A stretch of DNA of 64,000 nt, from NCBI GenBank assembly GCA_933207985.1, contig OW240912.1, positions 80,625,362 to 80,689,361 on the forward strand, in the 5' to 3' direction. Below are positions 10,379 through 22,386 of the stretch, one piece after another; positions within the stretch are counted from its first letter, which is position 1; each line of letters starts with the position of its first letter. Below the pieces are notes generated by a model. That model saw only the letters and a program-made list of their open reading frames with translations, ran no database searches and was not told where the DNA came from. Made by a program: the position numbers and the translations under genes. Origin of the DNA: Pelobates cultripes. Taxonomy: Eukaryota > Chordata > Amphibia > Anura > Pelobatidae.

Positions 10379-11920
10379 CTTAAAGCAGCTCTGTCATCAA
10401 ATATGAACTTTATCTTCTATATGTGTATGATTCTCTTTTTACTGCATTTGAAAGCATGGACTACTTTTCCTTATGTATAGCAGTCATGTTGACAAAACTT
10501 GACAATGGGCAGAGCTTAAAGCAAGGTTCTATTTTAGTTGCCAATCGAATTTACCCACAATCCATCAGTAAAATCAATCCCACAGAAGGGAAACTGCAGA
10601 AACCACTGCAGAGGAGAACAAAATGGCTGCACCCACATATTGAGATATAGCACAAGGAAGAAAAGATAATAAATGTAAATTGTGACGGACCACCTGGCAC
10701 CCCGATAGGTAGGAAGCATCGATTGGCGGAGGTACCCAAACGCTGAGGACCATAAGCACTGCACCGGACACCATAAGCACCATAGACTCCATGAACTGCA
10801 GCTTGGTTGGGGTCTCGCCATCCCTTCCAACCCTGGACCAGACTCCTGGATCCAGGATCCAGGGACTCAGTGGGAAGGCCTCTCCTCCAAGAGAGTATAG
10901 CTGTGAAGCTCTTGTAAGAGCTAGTGGTATAGCTGTATAGCGGTTCCCTACAATCACGAGACAAGGCTACGTGTTGAGGGTTAAGCAGGAATGAATTTTA
11001 ATGGCCTTTTATGGCAATCCCCATGCAAGGGGTATGCCCACATGGACCTTGTTGGGGACTCCAACACAAGGACACAGACCAATAAGAACAGTGATTAAAT
11101 GCATGACACGCCCATAACAAACATACAATCCCTCCTCTCTGCCTGGGAGATAATTGAGTCAGATACTTTATCAATTCAATTATCTCCAGGCAGAAAAAAA
11201 ACACATATTTCTAAAAAGTCCCAAAGGTACCCCAAAACATATCCCCACAAATGTTACATCCCTTAATAGTCCTGATCTGGGTGACCAACATATCCAAAAA
11301 CCACCCAGATCAGTTCAGGGGTTCAGACATTTTATGGAAGTCATAGTTTTTACCGACCGCAGGCACGGTCCCATAGCCGAAAATAGTTCCATAGAATCGC
11401 AGGTAAGCGCCGCTGGAGGACCGACCGGGAACCACGAAGTTTTCATGCCGAAAAGAGTTCCAGGGCATTCGCGGCTAAGTCAACCTGAAGTCTATTCGCG
11501 GTTTTGGTCCATGCGAACAAGATGTCCGCCACCTCGTTGTTGTCCATAGGAATTGCGGACACTCAGACGAACACTTAGACAACTGCGGTGGAAATTGCAA
11601 CAATGTATCAATTAAGCTTCACAAGCTCCAGGGTGGTCTCCGGTTTGTGTGGCTGCTCAGTTACCGAAACATATAATTCAAATAGACAAACTGAGACTTT
11701 TATATCACAGTTTACAGGGTCCATAGTCTGTGGGCAGGAGGCTGGCAAGCAGGCCCCTCCAAGGACTCATGGCAAACTCACAGGAAAAGGGGAGTTTGTC
11801 ACATAAATGAAGGCAAGTGACAAGGGATTCAGTTTAATCATTACGATCTTAATAAAGATTAACACTGGGAATATGGAAAGCAAAATCAAAAGAAAAAAAA
11901 TCTTGACAGAACCCCTTTAA
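10379..11920. mobile_element. T2-type MITE split by an LTR-like insertion
   Basis: TTAAAGCAGCTCTGTCATC at 10,379 and the complement of TTAAAGGGGTTCTGTCAAG at 11,902-11,920 are matching terminal inverted repeats with TTAA on both sides. Removing the 10,681-11,803 insertion and one TAAAT copy leaves a MITE of about 415 bp. The ends differ from the GGGACACT class, so this is another subfamily. Confidence 0.6.
10681..11803. mobile_element. Solo-LTR-like insertion (TG...CA, 5-bp duplication)
   Basis: The insertion begins TGTGACGGACC and ends GTTTGTCACA, so it has TG...CA ends. It is flanked by TAAAT on both sides (10,676-10,680 and 11,804-11,808). A 1.12-kb non-coding segment with a 5-bp duplication fits a solo LTR. 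A DNA element with a very short TGTGAC inverted repeat is the alternative. It contains a strong hairpin at 11,139-11,193 (CTGCCTGGGAGATAATTGA and its near-complement). The open frames inside, up to 137 codons, show no domain. Confidence 0.5.
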
Positions 11921-13800
11921 AAGGAGAAATAATAAAGAGGGTCAGTTTAGGACAGGTAAGTCTTTAGTTATCATTTGTAAAAGTAAATTAGATTTCTAAA
12001 ACAATGATAAAAATTCTAAAAGCTGGGCTATAGAATACTGTAGAAGGACTAGGTTTGCCAGGTACTGACTGAAATAATGTAGCAGGAGTACCATAGGTGA
12101 GTACATTTTACATATTTTTTTTTAAGAATGCATTTTTTGTGCTTTATCTTTATAATGTATTAAAAATTAGTGATGATTTCACCCAAAAGTATCCCTTTAA
12201 TAACAAAAGGAGGATTCCAAGAGCATTGATCTATCAATGAATTCTCAGTTGATAGATTTGACTCCGCAGCTTGATGATACACTATGTGCTAGGAAGATCA
12301 GAGCTTTATATTGGAAGGAGGAATCCTGGCATGAATCAAATGTCAACATAGATAATGAGGAAGCTCCGGATTACAAACCATCTCCTTTGTTTGTTTTCTT
12401 TCTTCTAGGAAAAGGGTTGACTTATTCCTAGAAAGTAGTAATGTGTTTTTATTCATAGAGCTGTCAGGCTATTGATTGCGGCGAAGAGACAAATCAATGG
12501 CAGCATCCCGGGTTAATGAAGAAGGTACTACGACATCGGTTTATCAGAGGTTGATTGCTTTCTGTGATCAGACTGTGACAGGTTCTACACAATGTCTGGG
12601 TGATGTAAGAGTATCACACTCAAAAGCCAGGGGATGTGTCAAGGAAGAGGTGTCTGTTTTCAGGCATTTCTCTGGATTTTTTTTTTTTCTTTTTAGAGCC
12701 ACTTCTGTCAGGTTTGGGAAATGATACAAGTGACAAGGGATTTATACAGAATTCTAATTATTGTATCGGTGGCAACAGAATTTACATGAGATAAATATTC
12801 AGTTCTAATGGGAATGCGTCTTTTGTCTTGTTTTATGTGCTTTTTCAATAGATTCTATTATACAATCCTGCTTTTTTCTCTGCCTTGTATTTTACCAAGT
12901 AAAGTACTGTTAGTGAACACTTACACAATAAAATCATGCCCATTATGTTTTAAAAATACAGCTTTAATTTTTTTTAAGGACAGTATGTAAAGAACATCCA
13001 GCATGCTTGCTAGCTGTCCCAAATTTGACTGGTACATTTTGGGCTCTTGAAAACACCAGGAAGTGTCCCCCACAATGTGCAGCTCTGTAAAACTGCTGAC
13101 ATGGTTGGCTGACTTGCAGGGCTGTTTATTATTCTGAATGCGTGTGTGCGTGCGTGCATGCAGGGTTGACACACTGGTATCATACCATATGAATTGTGCC
13201 ACTGACACTGCCACATGCTGCCTTCTTCCTTCCCTATTATTCCAACTTCAAACTTTACAGTATTTTCGATTGTAATAACGCTGACCAATATATTTCAGAT
13301 GAAGCAAACCTAATAAAACCAATTTAATATGTTATGCATACAATCCTCTCCCCTTCTTCAGTTAGACGTTTGGTTAATTCCAGTGATGTATGTACTAGTA
13401 ACTAGTTATTATTTTAATGAGTCTCTGTCACCATCTAGGTTCTTAGCATAACTTGCAAAGACAGCCGATGGTGACATTGTCATTCGTTGGCCAGGGGAGA
13501 GCAAGGAAAGGTGTGAGTTACTTATCTGAAACTGTCCCTCGCTGGTCCTCATCCTCTTCTATCCGCTTATCTCCAGTACATATTGAGGTGTGTGTAGAAT
13601 CCTGCAAAACTGCAGGATCCCACACAGAAAAAGCCACCACCATGTGTCAAGCTTTGTCAAGCGTAGAAAAAATACTGGGATAAAGCAGTCCACACTTTGT
13701 TTCATGATACCTTTTGACTGGGTTGGAATTTCAGTGAAATTCCAACACAGTGTCACAAGGTTTAACCCCAACATGCAGAGTTTAGGATAGCAAGTGATAG
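11921..13800. other. No gene; one further MITE-like end
   Basis: AAGTATCCCTTTAATAAC near 12,200 resembles a T2 right end with TTAA at 12,197, but I could not pair it with a left end. The remainder is AT-rich unique-looking DNA, and its frames of up to 97 codons have no recognisable features. Confidence 0.4.
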
Positions 13801-14500
13801 ACAAAGGAAATAAACATATTACCGGGCCTGGACTTAATGTTAGAAAGAGAGTAAAATGTAGTCAAAATACAAACCGAGGTCAGGGTAACAGAGACAGTAA
13901 AAACCAGAACTAGTCACAGTCCGGTACATAGTAATCAGGGAAAAAACACAGGCAAGGGTAAACATAAACACAGAGGCAGTAACAGGTCAATGCCATAATA
14001 ACGCACAATAGATCAAGGAATGCTCTAAAGCAGGGATAGGCGACCTTCGGCACTCCAGATGTTTTGGACTACATCACCCATAATGCTCTGACACCAATAG
14101 TGCTGGCAAAGCATCATGGGAGGTGCAGTCCAAAATATCTGGAGTGCCGAAGGTTGCAAATGTCTGCTCTAAAAGGTACATGGAACAGAAACCACAATAG
14201 GGCACAGTACATAGTGCCAGGAAAGTTTACATATATTTATGTTACATTTGATTGGTCCACGTCATTTGTGCGATCCCAACACGTGCAAATAGAACCCCTG
14301 AAGTGATGTGTAGCTCTCATTTCAGCTTTAAGAACGTGCTTGTGATGCAAGCAGTGTTCTTTACTATAGTACTCAGGCCACGTGACAGATCATAATAGTC
14401 GGTGCGAAGAGCCCTCTTGAAGGCAGGAGAGTTCGAGCCGCACACAGCTCGCTTGGTTAGAGCAGAGGAAATTGGCTGGCGCAAGGACCGGATAAATAAC
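13750..14500. repeat. Unclassified LTR/retroelement-like sequence
   Basis: Low-TG, A-rich text with phrases such as ACCGGGCCTGGAC, ACCGAGGTCAGGGTAACAG and GGCAAGGGTAAACAT resembles dispersed LTR-type sequence of frogs in style. I see no coding frame or defined ends. It hosts the hAT MITE at 14,031. Confidence 0.3.
14031..14166. mobile_element. hAT MITE, 136 bp
   Basis: The left end CAGGGATAGGCGACCTTCGG and the right end CCGAAGGTTGCAAATGTCTG form inverted repeats, and CACTCCAGATGTTTTGGACT recurs in inverse at the right. The flanks CTCTAAAG and CTCTAAAA are an 8-bp duplication with one change. Its length equals that of the copy at 40,134-40,269, which has the same terminal design. Confidence 0.85.
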
Positions 14501-16599
14501 GCTACACACAGTCAATATAAGTAGTTCATAAAGATAGATATGCACTCAAACCACACACACACAAAAATTATACGAATTGGACCCCCAAAACTGGGGCGCA
14601 AATGCTCAAGGTTAGGCCAATATTTGTGTCTAAATTGCCATCCCAGATATATGGTTTTAATGTAGTACTTGTAAATTGAAAGCTTGTTTGGGATTGATAT
14701 CACATAACAACTGAAGTATTTGTGTGTGTATTGTGTGTGTATTCAGACAAATCGATAGATATAGATAAAGAGATCGTTGTTCAGCATGCTGTGGCAGAAC
14801 CACAATTACCATTCTGTGCCACTTTGATTATTTATACCCTTTAGTGTAATAAATCAAGGAGCATGCTTTCTTGTAATATCTTCACATATTTACTGACTTT
14901 ACTCATCAGTTTTTATTACTTTGTTATTTCAAAGGATGTTTGACCTTGAATCTTCATATCTTAATTAGGATAATACGTTTCACGTAGGAGTGCAACATCG
15001 CCCCCAGCAGGACTGATCGTGTTTAGACATTCACTCACCATTTATGATAATAATATGCTGTGACACACTTGAAGAGAGATTTGTTGTCCCTTGTCAGATC
15101 TTCAGGATTATACAGTTTAGAGTTATTTTCTGCATGCTTTACAGATCTGATACTACACTAACCCCCTAGGCTGGCAGTTATTAATATTTACTCTTGAATG
15201 TAAAATGACATATAAACTATATCATTAATAAACCAGCAGGTTTTTTTTTTTTTTCCTTAAAGGATCAAGTCGTATTATAGACTTAAAAAAGTGATAAATA
15301 ATTATTAAACCAAATTAATGGGCACCCTACGTTTCAGAGTTTCTGGCAGAAACGGGGCATGGGAAAATCTTGTTTCTGGTACAATGCGGTACATTAGTAT
15401 GGTAGTCACTACTGTTTGAAGTTATCATGATTACCTGCACAGTTCAACAGCGATATAGAGATATTTGCTAGTGGAGATACAGATCTCTTGGTCCTCATGA
15501 TCCATAGGGTGATGTTTGGGGAATTGTAGTTACCCGAATCTCTTCTTGCAGCCCTTTCAATAGGGATGTGTAGTTTTAGATATTTTTGTTGGAATTTTAT
15601 TTTTGTTCTACCTTTAATATATATATATATAAAAATGAAATGCAAGTTATTATTGGACTTATCAAAGCAGCAGCGCTTTTTTCGCCACTAGTAATTATGA
15701 TTCCTAGCCTGGCTGCTATAGTGGAATATTACCATATCTATTCTGATGGTCTCGTTTAGCAAATGATTATTTTTCTTAGTAGCGATAAAGCAGTGCTAAT
15801 TAGCATCATTACACTTTTTGGCATATTCTGGCATGCTAACCTTTTCACTTCTGTTGTTAATAGTATCTTCATGTCTAATTAATAGTTTAATGGGAATTAA
15901 CACATGATTAAATCAAATGAATGTTCTTGAAATCTTAATTGTATGGGCCCAAGATGGATGAAGACTAAATGTTCTTTCCCTTTTCACATTCACTGGAAGA
16001 CTGTAGAGAACCATGAGTGCAGCAACAAGCAGACTTGGGGTCCCAAAGGGCCCAGCAGCTATACATCACTAACACAGGAAAATCATTAGCTTCGGGAAAG
16101 CAATAACTGTAATATTTTACGTTCCTTTTTAAGTCCCTAGAAGGAAGATGTAAAATTTGTTTTTTCTAATGTGAAATATAAGTGCTCCTGAATATTTAAT
16201 TTTTGCTTCTAATTTACAGTACATGTTGTAGTGCTTATGCATGAAATAAATATAACCATACTGATCTTTAAAGCTATTGTTTCCATTTACTATTCTAATC
16301 TATTAGTGACTAGTACTCTTTGAATTGATAATTTTGGTAGGTTTTAGAGACCTTTTCAACTGTCTAATTTTATAGATATGGTCCAGATTTAATTTTTTAA
16401 CGTGTGTGCAGCACGTAAATGTGCAGCGTAAAAATAAAGCTTAATGATTACCTAATATCCTTGTGTGCAGATACAATCAATATAGATCTACATAAAAAAG
16501 GGAAAATATAACAAATAGTGAAACACTGTAAAAAAAATATGAAAGAGTGATAATTGTGCCAATTTTAAATTCTATCTCTATCTACTACTACACTACATC
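14175..16599. other. No gene recognised
   Basis: Only short frames without domains. 15,760-15,960 is balanced, homeodomain-site-like TAAT-rich sequence that is not an obvious repeat. It could be a conserved non-coding element, but that cannot be judged from one sequence. A (T)14 run lies at 15,241 and a short (TA)n at 15,620. Confidence 0.4.
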
Positions 16600-16965
16600 T
16601 CTCCACTTGGCCTTATACAGCACTCTATTACTCCACTTCAACAAATCGAAAATCAACATGTCCTGTCCTGCTCATGCCTGACCCCTTCTTCAAAAAGCTC
16701 AGCTGGTTCCCATTACACCACTGACCTCAATTCAAATGTCTTATTTTCTTGTTCAAATTCCTCCATTACTCCATTCTTACTTTGTACGGTATACTGCCTT
16801 CAGTTATTTCACAATTTTCTCCCCACATCGTTTTGTCTCATTCCACTCTAGATTGTAAGCTCACGGACAGTGTTCTCTTCTCATGCTTCTGCATGCATGT
16901 CCAGAGCTCTCTGTACGGCAGTGTGCTAGTGCTCACACCACTGATCAGGATTCGTAAATAGGCTC
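16600..16965 (+). pseudogene. L2-type LINE reverse transcriptase C-terminal fragment
   Basis: Around 16,690-16,800, translation gives KLSWFPLHH, then FKCLIFLFKFLHY, the L2-like 'LHWLPV..FKILLLTFKCLH' block with stops. This is followed by the non-coding 3' portion beginning GATTGTAAGCTCACGG. It is too decayed for a continuous frame, and no (AAT)n tail remains. Confidence 0.5.
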
Positions 16966-17755
16966 TCTCTGTTTGTCTGCAGAGAAACACATATGCCTCA
17001 TTTCCACTGAGCTGTATGGTTTGGGTCGGTACAGTTAGAATTGCCCAACCTATTCAGGTGAGCGTTTCCAATGCAAGTCGGACTGCCAGGGGGCATGCGG
17101 GGTTTAGGCCAAATGCTTAGCGTCTCATTTGTTTTGAGCATTGACGTTTTCCCATCTGCCAATCAATTAATTGTATAGCGTGACTCCAGTAGCTCCGCCC
17201 AAACCACACCATACCATTTCCTATGGACCTACATCTGAAGGAGGCCCAGGAATGGTGCGGTTTGGTTTGGTTGTATGGGACTCCAAACTCGACGTCATAT
17301 GATGGATCCCTCGTTATACATGGGGCAGGTCTCCAGATAATGCTGTCCTTGGTTACTTAGACAAATTACATATCAAGTACCATGCCTGGAGAATGATTTC
17401 TCTGTTAATGCAAAGATCAGGACCGCAGCCTCCAATTCAAAAATGTAAAAAAAAAAAAAAGAAACAATTATATTTTTATTTCACAGATGTCTGCGATACA
17501 GAAGGTTTATTGAAGCAATTGGTATAACAAAATGTTACTTTGCTGTTACCATCATTCTGATATAGTCAACTTGAATTGCTGTATTGAAATATAACTTAAA
17601 TATTTATTTAAAATGATGACCTTTTCTAATGGAGATAATGCATGGAAATGTATAGAAATAATTTTAAACAATCAAATTGTTGGTTTGCTGCCAGTCACCG
17701 GGATTTCTGTTTTTCCATTGATCTATATAGAGACCAGGATTGAGAAGCCAGTACG
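16966..17755. other. No gene recognised
   Basis: Mixed-composition DNA with an A-run near 17,450. No frames, terminal repeats or tandem arrays stand out. Confidence 0.4.
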
Positions 17756-19480
17756 TTTTTTTTATTTATTTATTTTTTATAAATTCTTTATTTTAGTTGT
17801 GCGATGGTGGTACAGACAAGCTTGCGGTGCCACAACAGCTAGAGCAAGTCATGCAAACAATAAAAGCAATATGGAAAACATTTGTGTGGAATGCAACATT
17901 CCTGCACATTTTTTTTTTTTGACAATCTTTATTTATTATTTTATCGTATCGTTTTTTCCACGTATACCATACATTTACCGACTTAGATAAAGGCCTATAA
18001 CATCGGGTCTATCAAGTCATTGTTATCGAGACAATACAGCGAAATGGTAGCATCTAAGCAAAAAACACATTGAAAACCAGAACCGTAAACAACCCCCCAA
18101 GCCCCAAGGATGACCAGCCTCTCAGTATCCCATCGGGGTCACGTGAGGCGAGTAGAGAGTAGGACATGGTGATCGTAGCTATCCCTTTGGCGTCGTGAAG
18201 CTGTGATCCCTATCCACCTCATGTGCCTACTGCCACATTGCCATGGGCTAATTGTTGCGCCTGCTCCTGCTCCCTAACCCCGTTAGCCCCCCTCTACTGC
18301 CCACCCGGTGTTCCAGTGTGCAGAATATATATTTGAACATCAGAATGGCCTACGGCCCAACAACTTCCCCCCACCCCCGTATTGCTGGATGCCCCTATAG
18401 AGCAATTCGGGCATCTAATGCCTGGGTATTTGATTTAGCTGCGTACCCCCCTACAGAGCCCTGACCCCATAATGGCACCATCGACCTCCTGCCCACGTGC
18501 CCAATACCTTTCCCGGTGTGGGCCTCCCACCCTACCCTACCAAGATCTATAGCCCCATAGCCTCGTCCCCCTCCAAGTGTACGTCCGTCATAATGTCTGC
18601 CCTAGTCTTATATCTCCCTCCCTGTGCTTCAAGTTATTCTGTGCGCTTGGTATAGGGAGTCAGAGAGTGTATGAACCTATATCCGAGCGATCCCCCCGTT
18701 TGTCAACCGTCGGGACGTCAGGACGGGAAAGTGAGGAGAATAGTCATAGCTATACTGTCAGGTAAGTGCCGTCCCCAAGGTAGCACGGATTCTGTGTAGT
18801 TGTCAGTCTGTCAAGGGAGAAAGAAGTTGCGCCGGCGCAGGGGCGCCCCCCCCCCCGGTCCGGCCCCCCAACCGCTGCCCCCCTCGCAGTGTACTCCATC
18901 CAAGGAAACCATGTAAGGTCCTGCACATTTTTTATGTAGTAATGTAGGGTATCATAACAGATGCATAATATCTAGCGATGGCTCCACCACAAGGGACTCT
19001 AAAAGTAATCAATATACTATAGATTACTGGGCTGAGAGGTTACTAAGAACAAGAATAAACATAACATGTTGCTTTAACTAAAATGGGTTCTTAATATTAG
19101 CTTAGCCTTATATCTCCGCGTTAAAGACACTTCAGGCTTAGGTGAAGCCAAGGTAAAGTCCCATGTGTGATCCTCAGCCGATTCCCACCATGGGCAAGAC
19201 TGTGCCCCTCTCTATGTCACCGTTCAGCAGACTGGGCGTCAGAGATCAAGGTGAGGCAGGTCCTGGGGGGGCAAGTCAGGTCCTGTGTTGTTTGCTGGCG
19301 TCCACTCCGGCCATGATGTTTCTCAGGAGGCCCCCATTTTGGTTGATAGCTAGGAGTAAGCCTCAGTGTTGCTCCCCCGGAGCGCCATCCGCGCTGCCTT
19401 CTCCTCTTGAGGCGGGCCACCACGTGCACTGCTGCCATACGTCGGCTTCCGGGACTTCTGATAAAGAAAATATTAAAATT
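17756..19480 (-). mobile_element. L1-type retroposon, minus strand, interrupted
   Basis: The plus strand begins with a T-run and TAAATTCTTTATTTTAG, the complement of an AATAAAG..poly(A) 3' end. It becomes GC-rich towards 19,450, as frog L1-mobilised retroposons do at their 5' ends. The body is interrupted by the second retroposon (17,915-18,919). I could not identify its own target duplication, so the 5' limit is approximate. The 170-codon frame at 19,163-19,675 runs across its boundary and is not credible. Confidence 0.45.
17915..18919 (-). mobile_element. Nested L1-mobilised retroposon with 14-bp duplication
   Basis: CCTGCACATTTTTT flanks the insertion at 17,901-17,914 and 18,920-18,933. 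On the minus strand it ends in a short poly(A) preceded by AATAAAGATTGTC and starts in GC-rich sequence containing a G-run (complement of 18,848-18,860). It has no reverse transcriptase or other domain. Its structure is that of a non-autonomous element copied by L1-type machinery. Confidence 0.7.
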
Positions 19481-19499
19481 GTGAACATTTACAGAATTT

Positions 19500-22340
19500 T
19501 ACTTAGTTACATAGCTGAAAAGAGACTTGCGTCCATCAAGTTCAGCCTTCCTCTCATATGTTTTTGCTTCCAATTTTGCAACAAACTAGAAAACAAAAAT
19601 AGATTTCCAGATAATGGTTTGTACTGGCGACGTTTTTACAAACTAAAGAGATTTACATTTTTAAATCTTTTTTAAGTAACTAAAATGCTCCATTCCTTTA
19701 TTCAATTTTGTAGCTCTTCTTTGCACTTTTTCTAGTGCCATGATATCCTTCTTTAGAACAGGTGCCCGAAATTGCACAGCATATTTAAGGTGTGGTCTTA
19801 CCGGCAATTTATAAAGAAGCAAAATTATATTTCCATCCCGAAAATGTATGCCCCTATTTATACATGACAAAATCTTACTGTCCTTAGAAACTGCAGATTG
19901 ACATTGCATATTGCTGCCTAATTTGTTGTCTATAACAATTGTTAAATCCTTCTCGTGTGTGGTTACCCCTAATTCACTACCATTTAGGGTGTAAGTTGCT
20001 TGTGCATTCTTGACCCCGAAGTGCATAACTTTGCATTTCTCTACATTAAATTTCATCTTCCATTTTAGTACCCAGTCACCCAATCTATCTAAATCCCTCT
20101 GCAGCAAAGAAATATCCTGCTTACATTTTATTTCTTTACATTTTTTTTGTGTCATTTGCAAACACTAAAACATGGCTTTCAATGCCTATTTCAAGATAAT
20201 TTATAAATATGTTAAAGGGACACTATAGTCACCCAGACCACTTCAGCTCAATGAAGTGATCTGGGTGCCAGGTCCCTCAGGTTTTAACCCTTCAGATGCA
20301 AACATAGCAGTTTCAGAGAAACTATGTTTACATTTCAGGGTTAAGAAAGCCTCTAGTGGCTGTCTCCCGGAGAGCCACTAGAGGTGCATCGGCGACGCTG
20401 GAGGCATATTTTGCCTTCATCACGCAGCGCGTCCATAGGAAAGCATTTAGAAATGCTTTCCTATGGACACTTTGAATGCGCGCGCAACACTGCCACGCAT
20501 GCGCATTTGGCTCCGCTGACGTCAGACGAGGGAGCTGACATCAAGGGAGGAGAGGTCACCAGCACCGAGGTAGCCTGGCGATGGAATAAGGTAAGTGGCT
20601 GAAGGGGTTTTAACCCCTTCAGTGCCACGGGAGGGGACCCCCTTAGGGCACTATAGTGTCAGGAAAACCGCTATGTTTTCCTGACACTATAGTGATCCTT
20701 TAAATAGAAGCGGTCTCAAAACAGAACCCTGAGTGACACCACTTACCACTTTTGTCCAGCTTGAAAATTTACCATTAATGACAACTCGTTGTACTCTATC
20801 CTTAAGCCAATGTTCTACCCAAGAACAAGAATATTCATCTAGACCAATTTCTTTTAGTTTGAAGACTAACCTATTGTGAGGAACTGTATCAAATGCCTTG
20901 GCAAAATCCAAGTAGATCACATCCACTGCAACACCCTGATCTATACTTTGACCTACTTCTTTGTAGAATGAAATTAGGTTAGTTTGACATGACCTATGTT
21001 TCATAAGTTTTTTGCAGCAATCATTTGCATGTCTCTTGCCATAGGATCCTCATTAATATATACTGAAGAAAACTAGTTATTTAAAATGTCTGCCTTTTCC
21101 TCATTTTCATTAACTAACAGACCCATCTCTGTTTCCAGTGTACCTACACTTTCATTTAAAAAAAATATTTTTTAGAATTGATGTACTTGAAAAATATTTG
21201 GATTCTTTGGCTATCAATTTCTCATTTTCTAGTTTAGCAACTTTAATTGTCTTTTTTTGCAAGCATTATTGGCTTCCTTTTATCTTTATTTAGAATGCCT
21301 CTGATTTGTCCGATTTAAATGCTTTATTTTTCTTTTCTTATTTTTAATCTCTTGTTTTACTTTTCTACTAAGCCACATTGGTTTCAATTTGTTTCTTTTA
21401 TATTTATTACCCAATGGTACATACTGAGAAATGTAACTTTCTAATATTTGTTTGAAGAGTTTCCATTTATCCTCAGTGTTTTGTTTTTGTACTAAGGAAT
21501 TTATGCCAGTCGATATGTTGTAGAGCTGCCCTAATCTTATTGACATTTTTGAAAATTATACGTTTTAGTATACCCCACGTGATTTTGCTTTTTTGAGTTT
21601 CTTTAAAAAAGTTACCATATTGTGAACACTATTTCCCAAATGCTCCCCCACTTGAATGTTCGTCAGAAGATCAACATTGTTTGGTATAATGAGATCCAGA
21701 CAAGCATCCTTTCTAGTAGGTGCTTGTACCAGTTGTGACATGAAGGTGTCATTTAACAAATTAAAAAACCTGATTCCCCTTGCTGAAGTACTATTCACTC
21801 TATCCCAATTTATGTCCTGGTAATTAAAATCTCCAATAATTAACGTGTTACTCAGATTTGCAGCTTTCCCAGTTTGCTCTAACAGCTGTTCTTCCTCATT
21901 AATATTTACATTTGGTGGTTTATAACATATCCCAACCAGTAATTGATTTCCCTTCTTTTGCCCCAAGCAGATATCTACCCATAAAGCTTCCACATTTTCC
22001 TTGTCACACTCCATATGCCTAAGATATGACTTTAACTGATGGTTGACATACAAACATACCCCACCCCCCTTCTTGTTTTTCCTATCCTTCCTAAATAACG
22101 TGTACCCATTTAAGTTAACTGCCCAGTCATGTGTGTCATCCCAAAATGTTTCTGTTATGCCTATTACATTATATTGTTTAGTGTATGCTATTGCCTCTAG
22201 TTCCCCCATTTTGTTATATAGGCTCCTTGCATTAGTAAGCATACATTTGATATTATCATGAGTCATTTGTACTTTTTGTGAATTTTTATCAATATTACAT
22301 ACCTCCTCTGTTCTTAACTTGCCCCTCCCCCATCTCCTCC
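19500..22340 (-). pseudogene. CR1 LINE ORF2 (endonuclease + reverse transcriptase), broken
   Basis: In frame order on the minus strand: an AP-endonuclease domain (22,266-21,565) with TNARSLYNKMGELE, ITETFWDD and IIGDFN, in which the catalytic SDH motif reads SVH. Next come a linker (21,546-21,286), RT blocks (21,004-20,687) with YLDFAKAFDTVPHN and GVTQGSV, and, after a T2 MITE insertion, VLVFANDT (normally FADDT, so one catalytic Asp is lost). The thumb region follows (20,161-19,661). The 3' UTR ends GAACTTGATGGACGC...ATGTAACTAAG at about 19,500. Frameshifts and stops interrupt it. CR1 copies itself by target-primed reverse transcription, and this copy cannot. Confidence 0.88.
20212..20703. 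mobile_element. Complete T2-type MITE (492 bp) inside CR1
   Basis: TTAAAGGGACACTATAGTC at the left and CTGACACTATAGTGATCCTTTAA at the right form inverted repeats with TTAA on both sides. The interior has ACCCAGACCACTTCAGCTC, shared with 39,068 and 46,725. A perfect 17-bp hairpin (TCCATAGGAAAGCATTT and complement, 20,432-20,467) sits near its middle. It splits the CR1 reverse transcriptase just before the FAND motif. Confidence 0.88.
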
Positions 22341-22386
22341 CCCCTTTGAGCTAAAGCCCATCTCCTTTCTGTCCTATCTCCATTTT

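Noticed and set aside
10551..10964. Overlapping frames of 98-137 codons on the minus strand
   Set aside because: They lie across the boundary of the LTR-like insertion, overlap each other in different frames, and show no gag, pol or other domain.
19163..19675. 170-codon plus-strand frame
   Set aside because: It crosses from an L1-type retroposon into the antisense of a CR1 3' end, so it cannot be a single gene.
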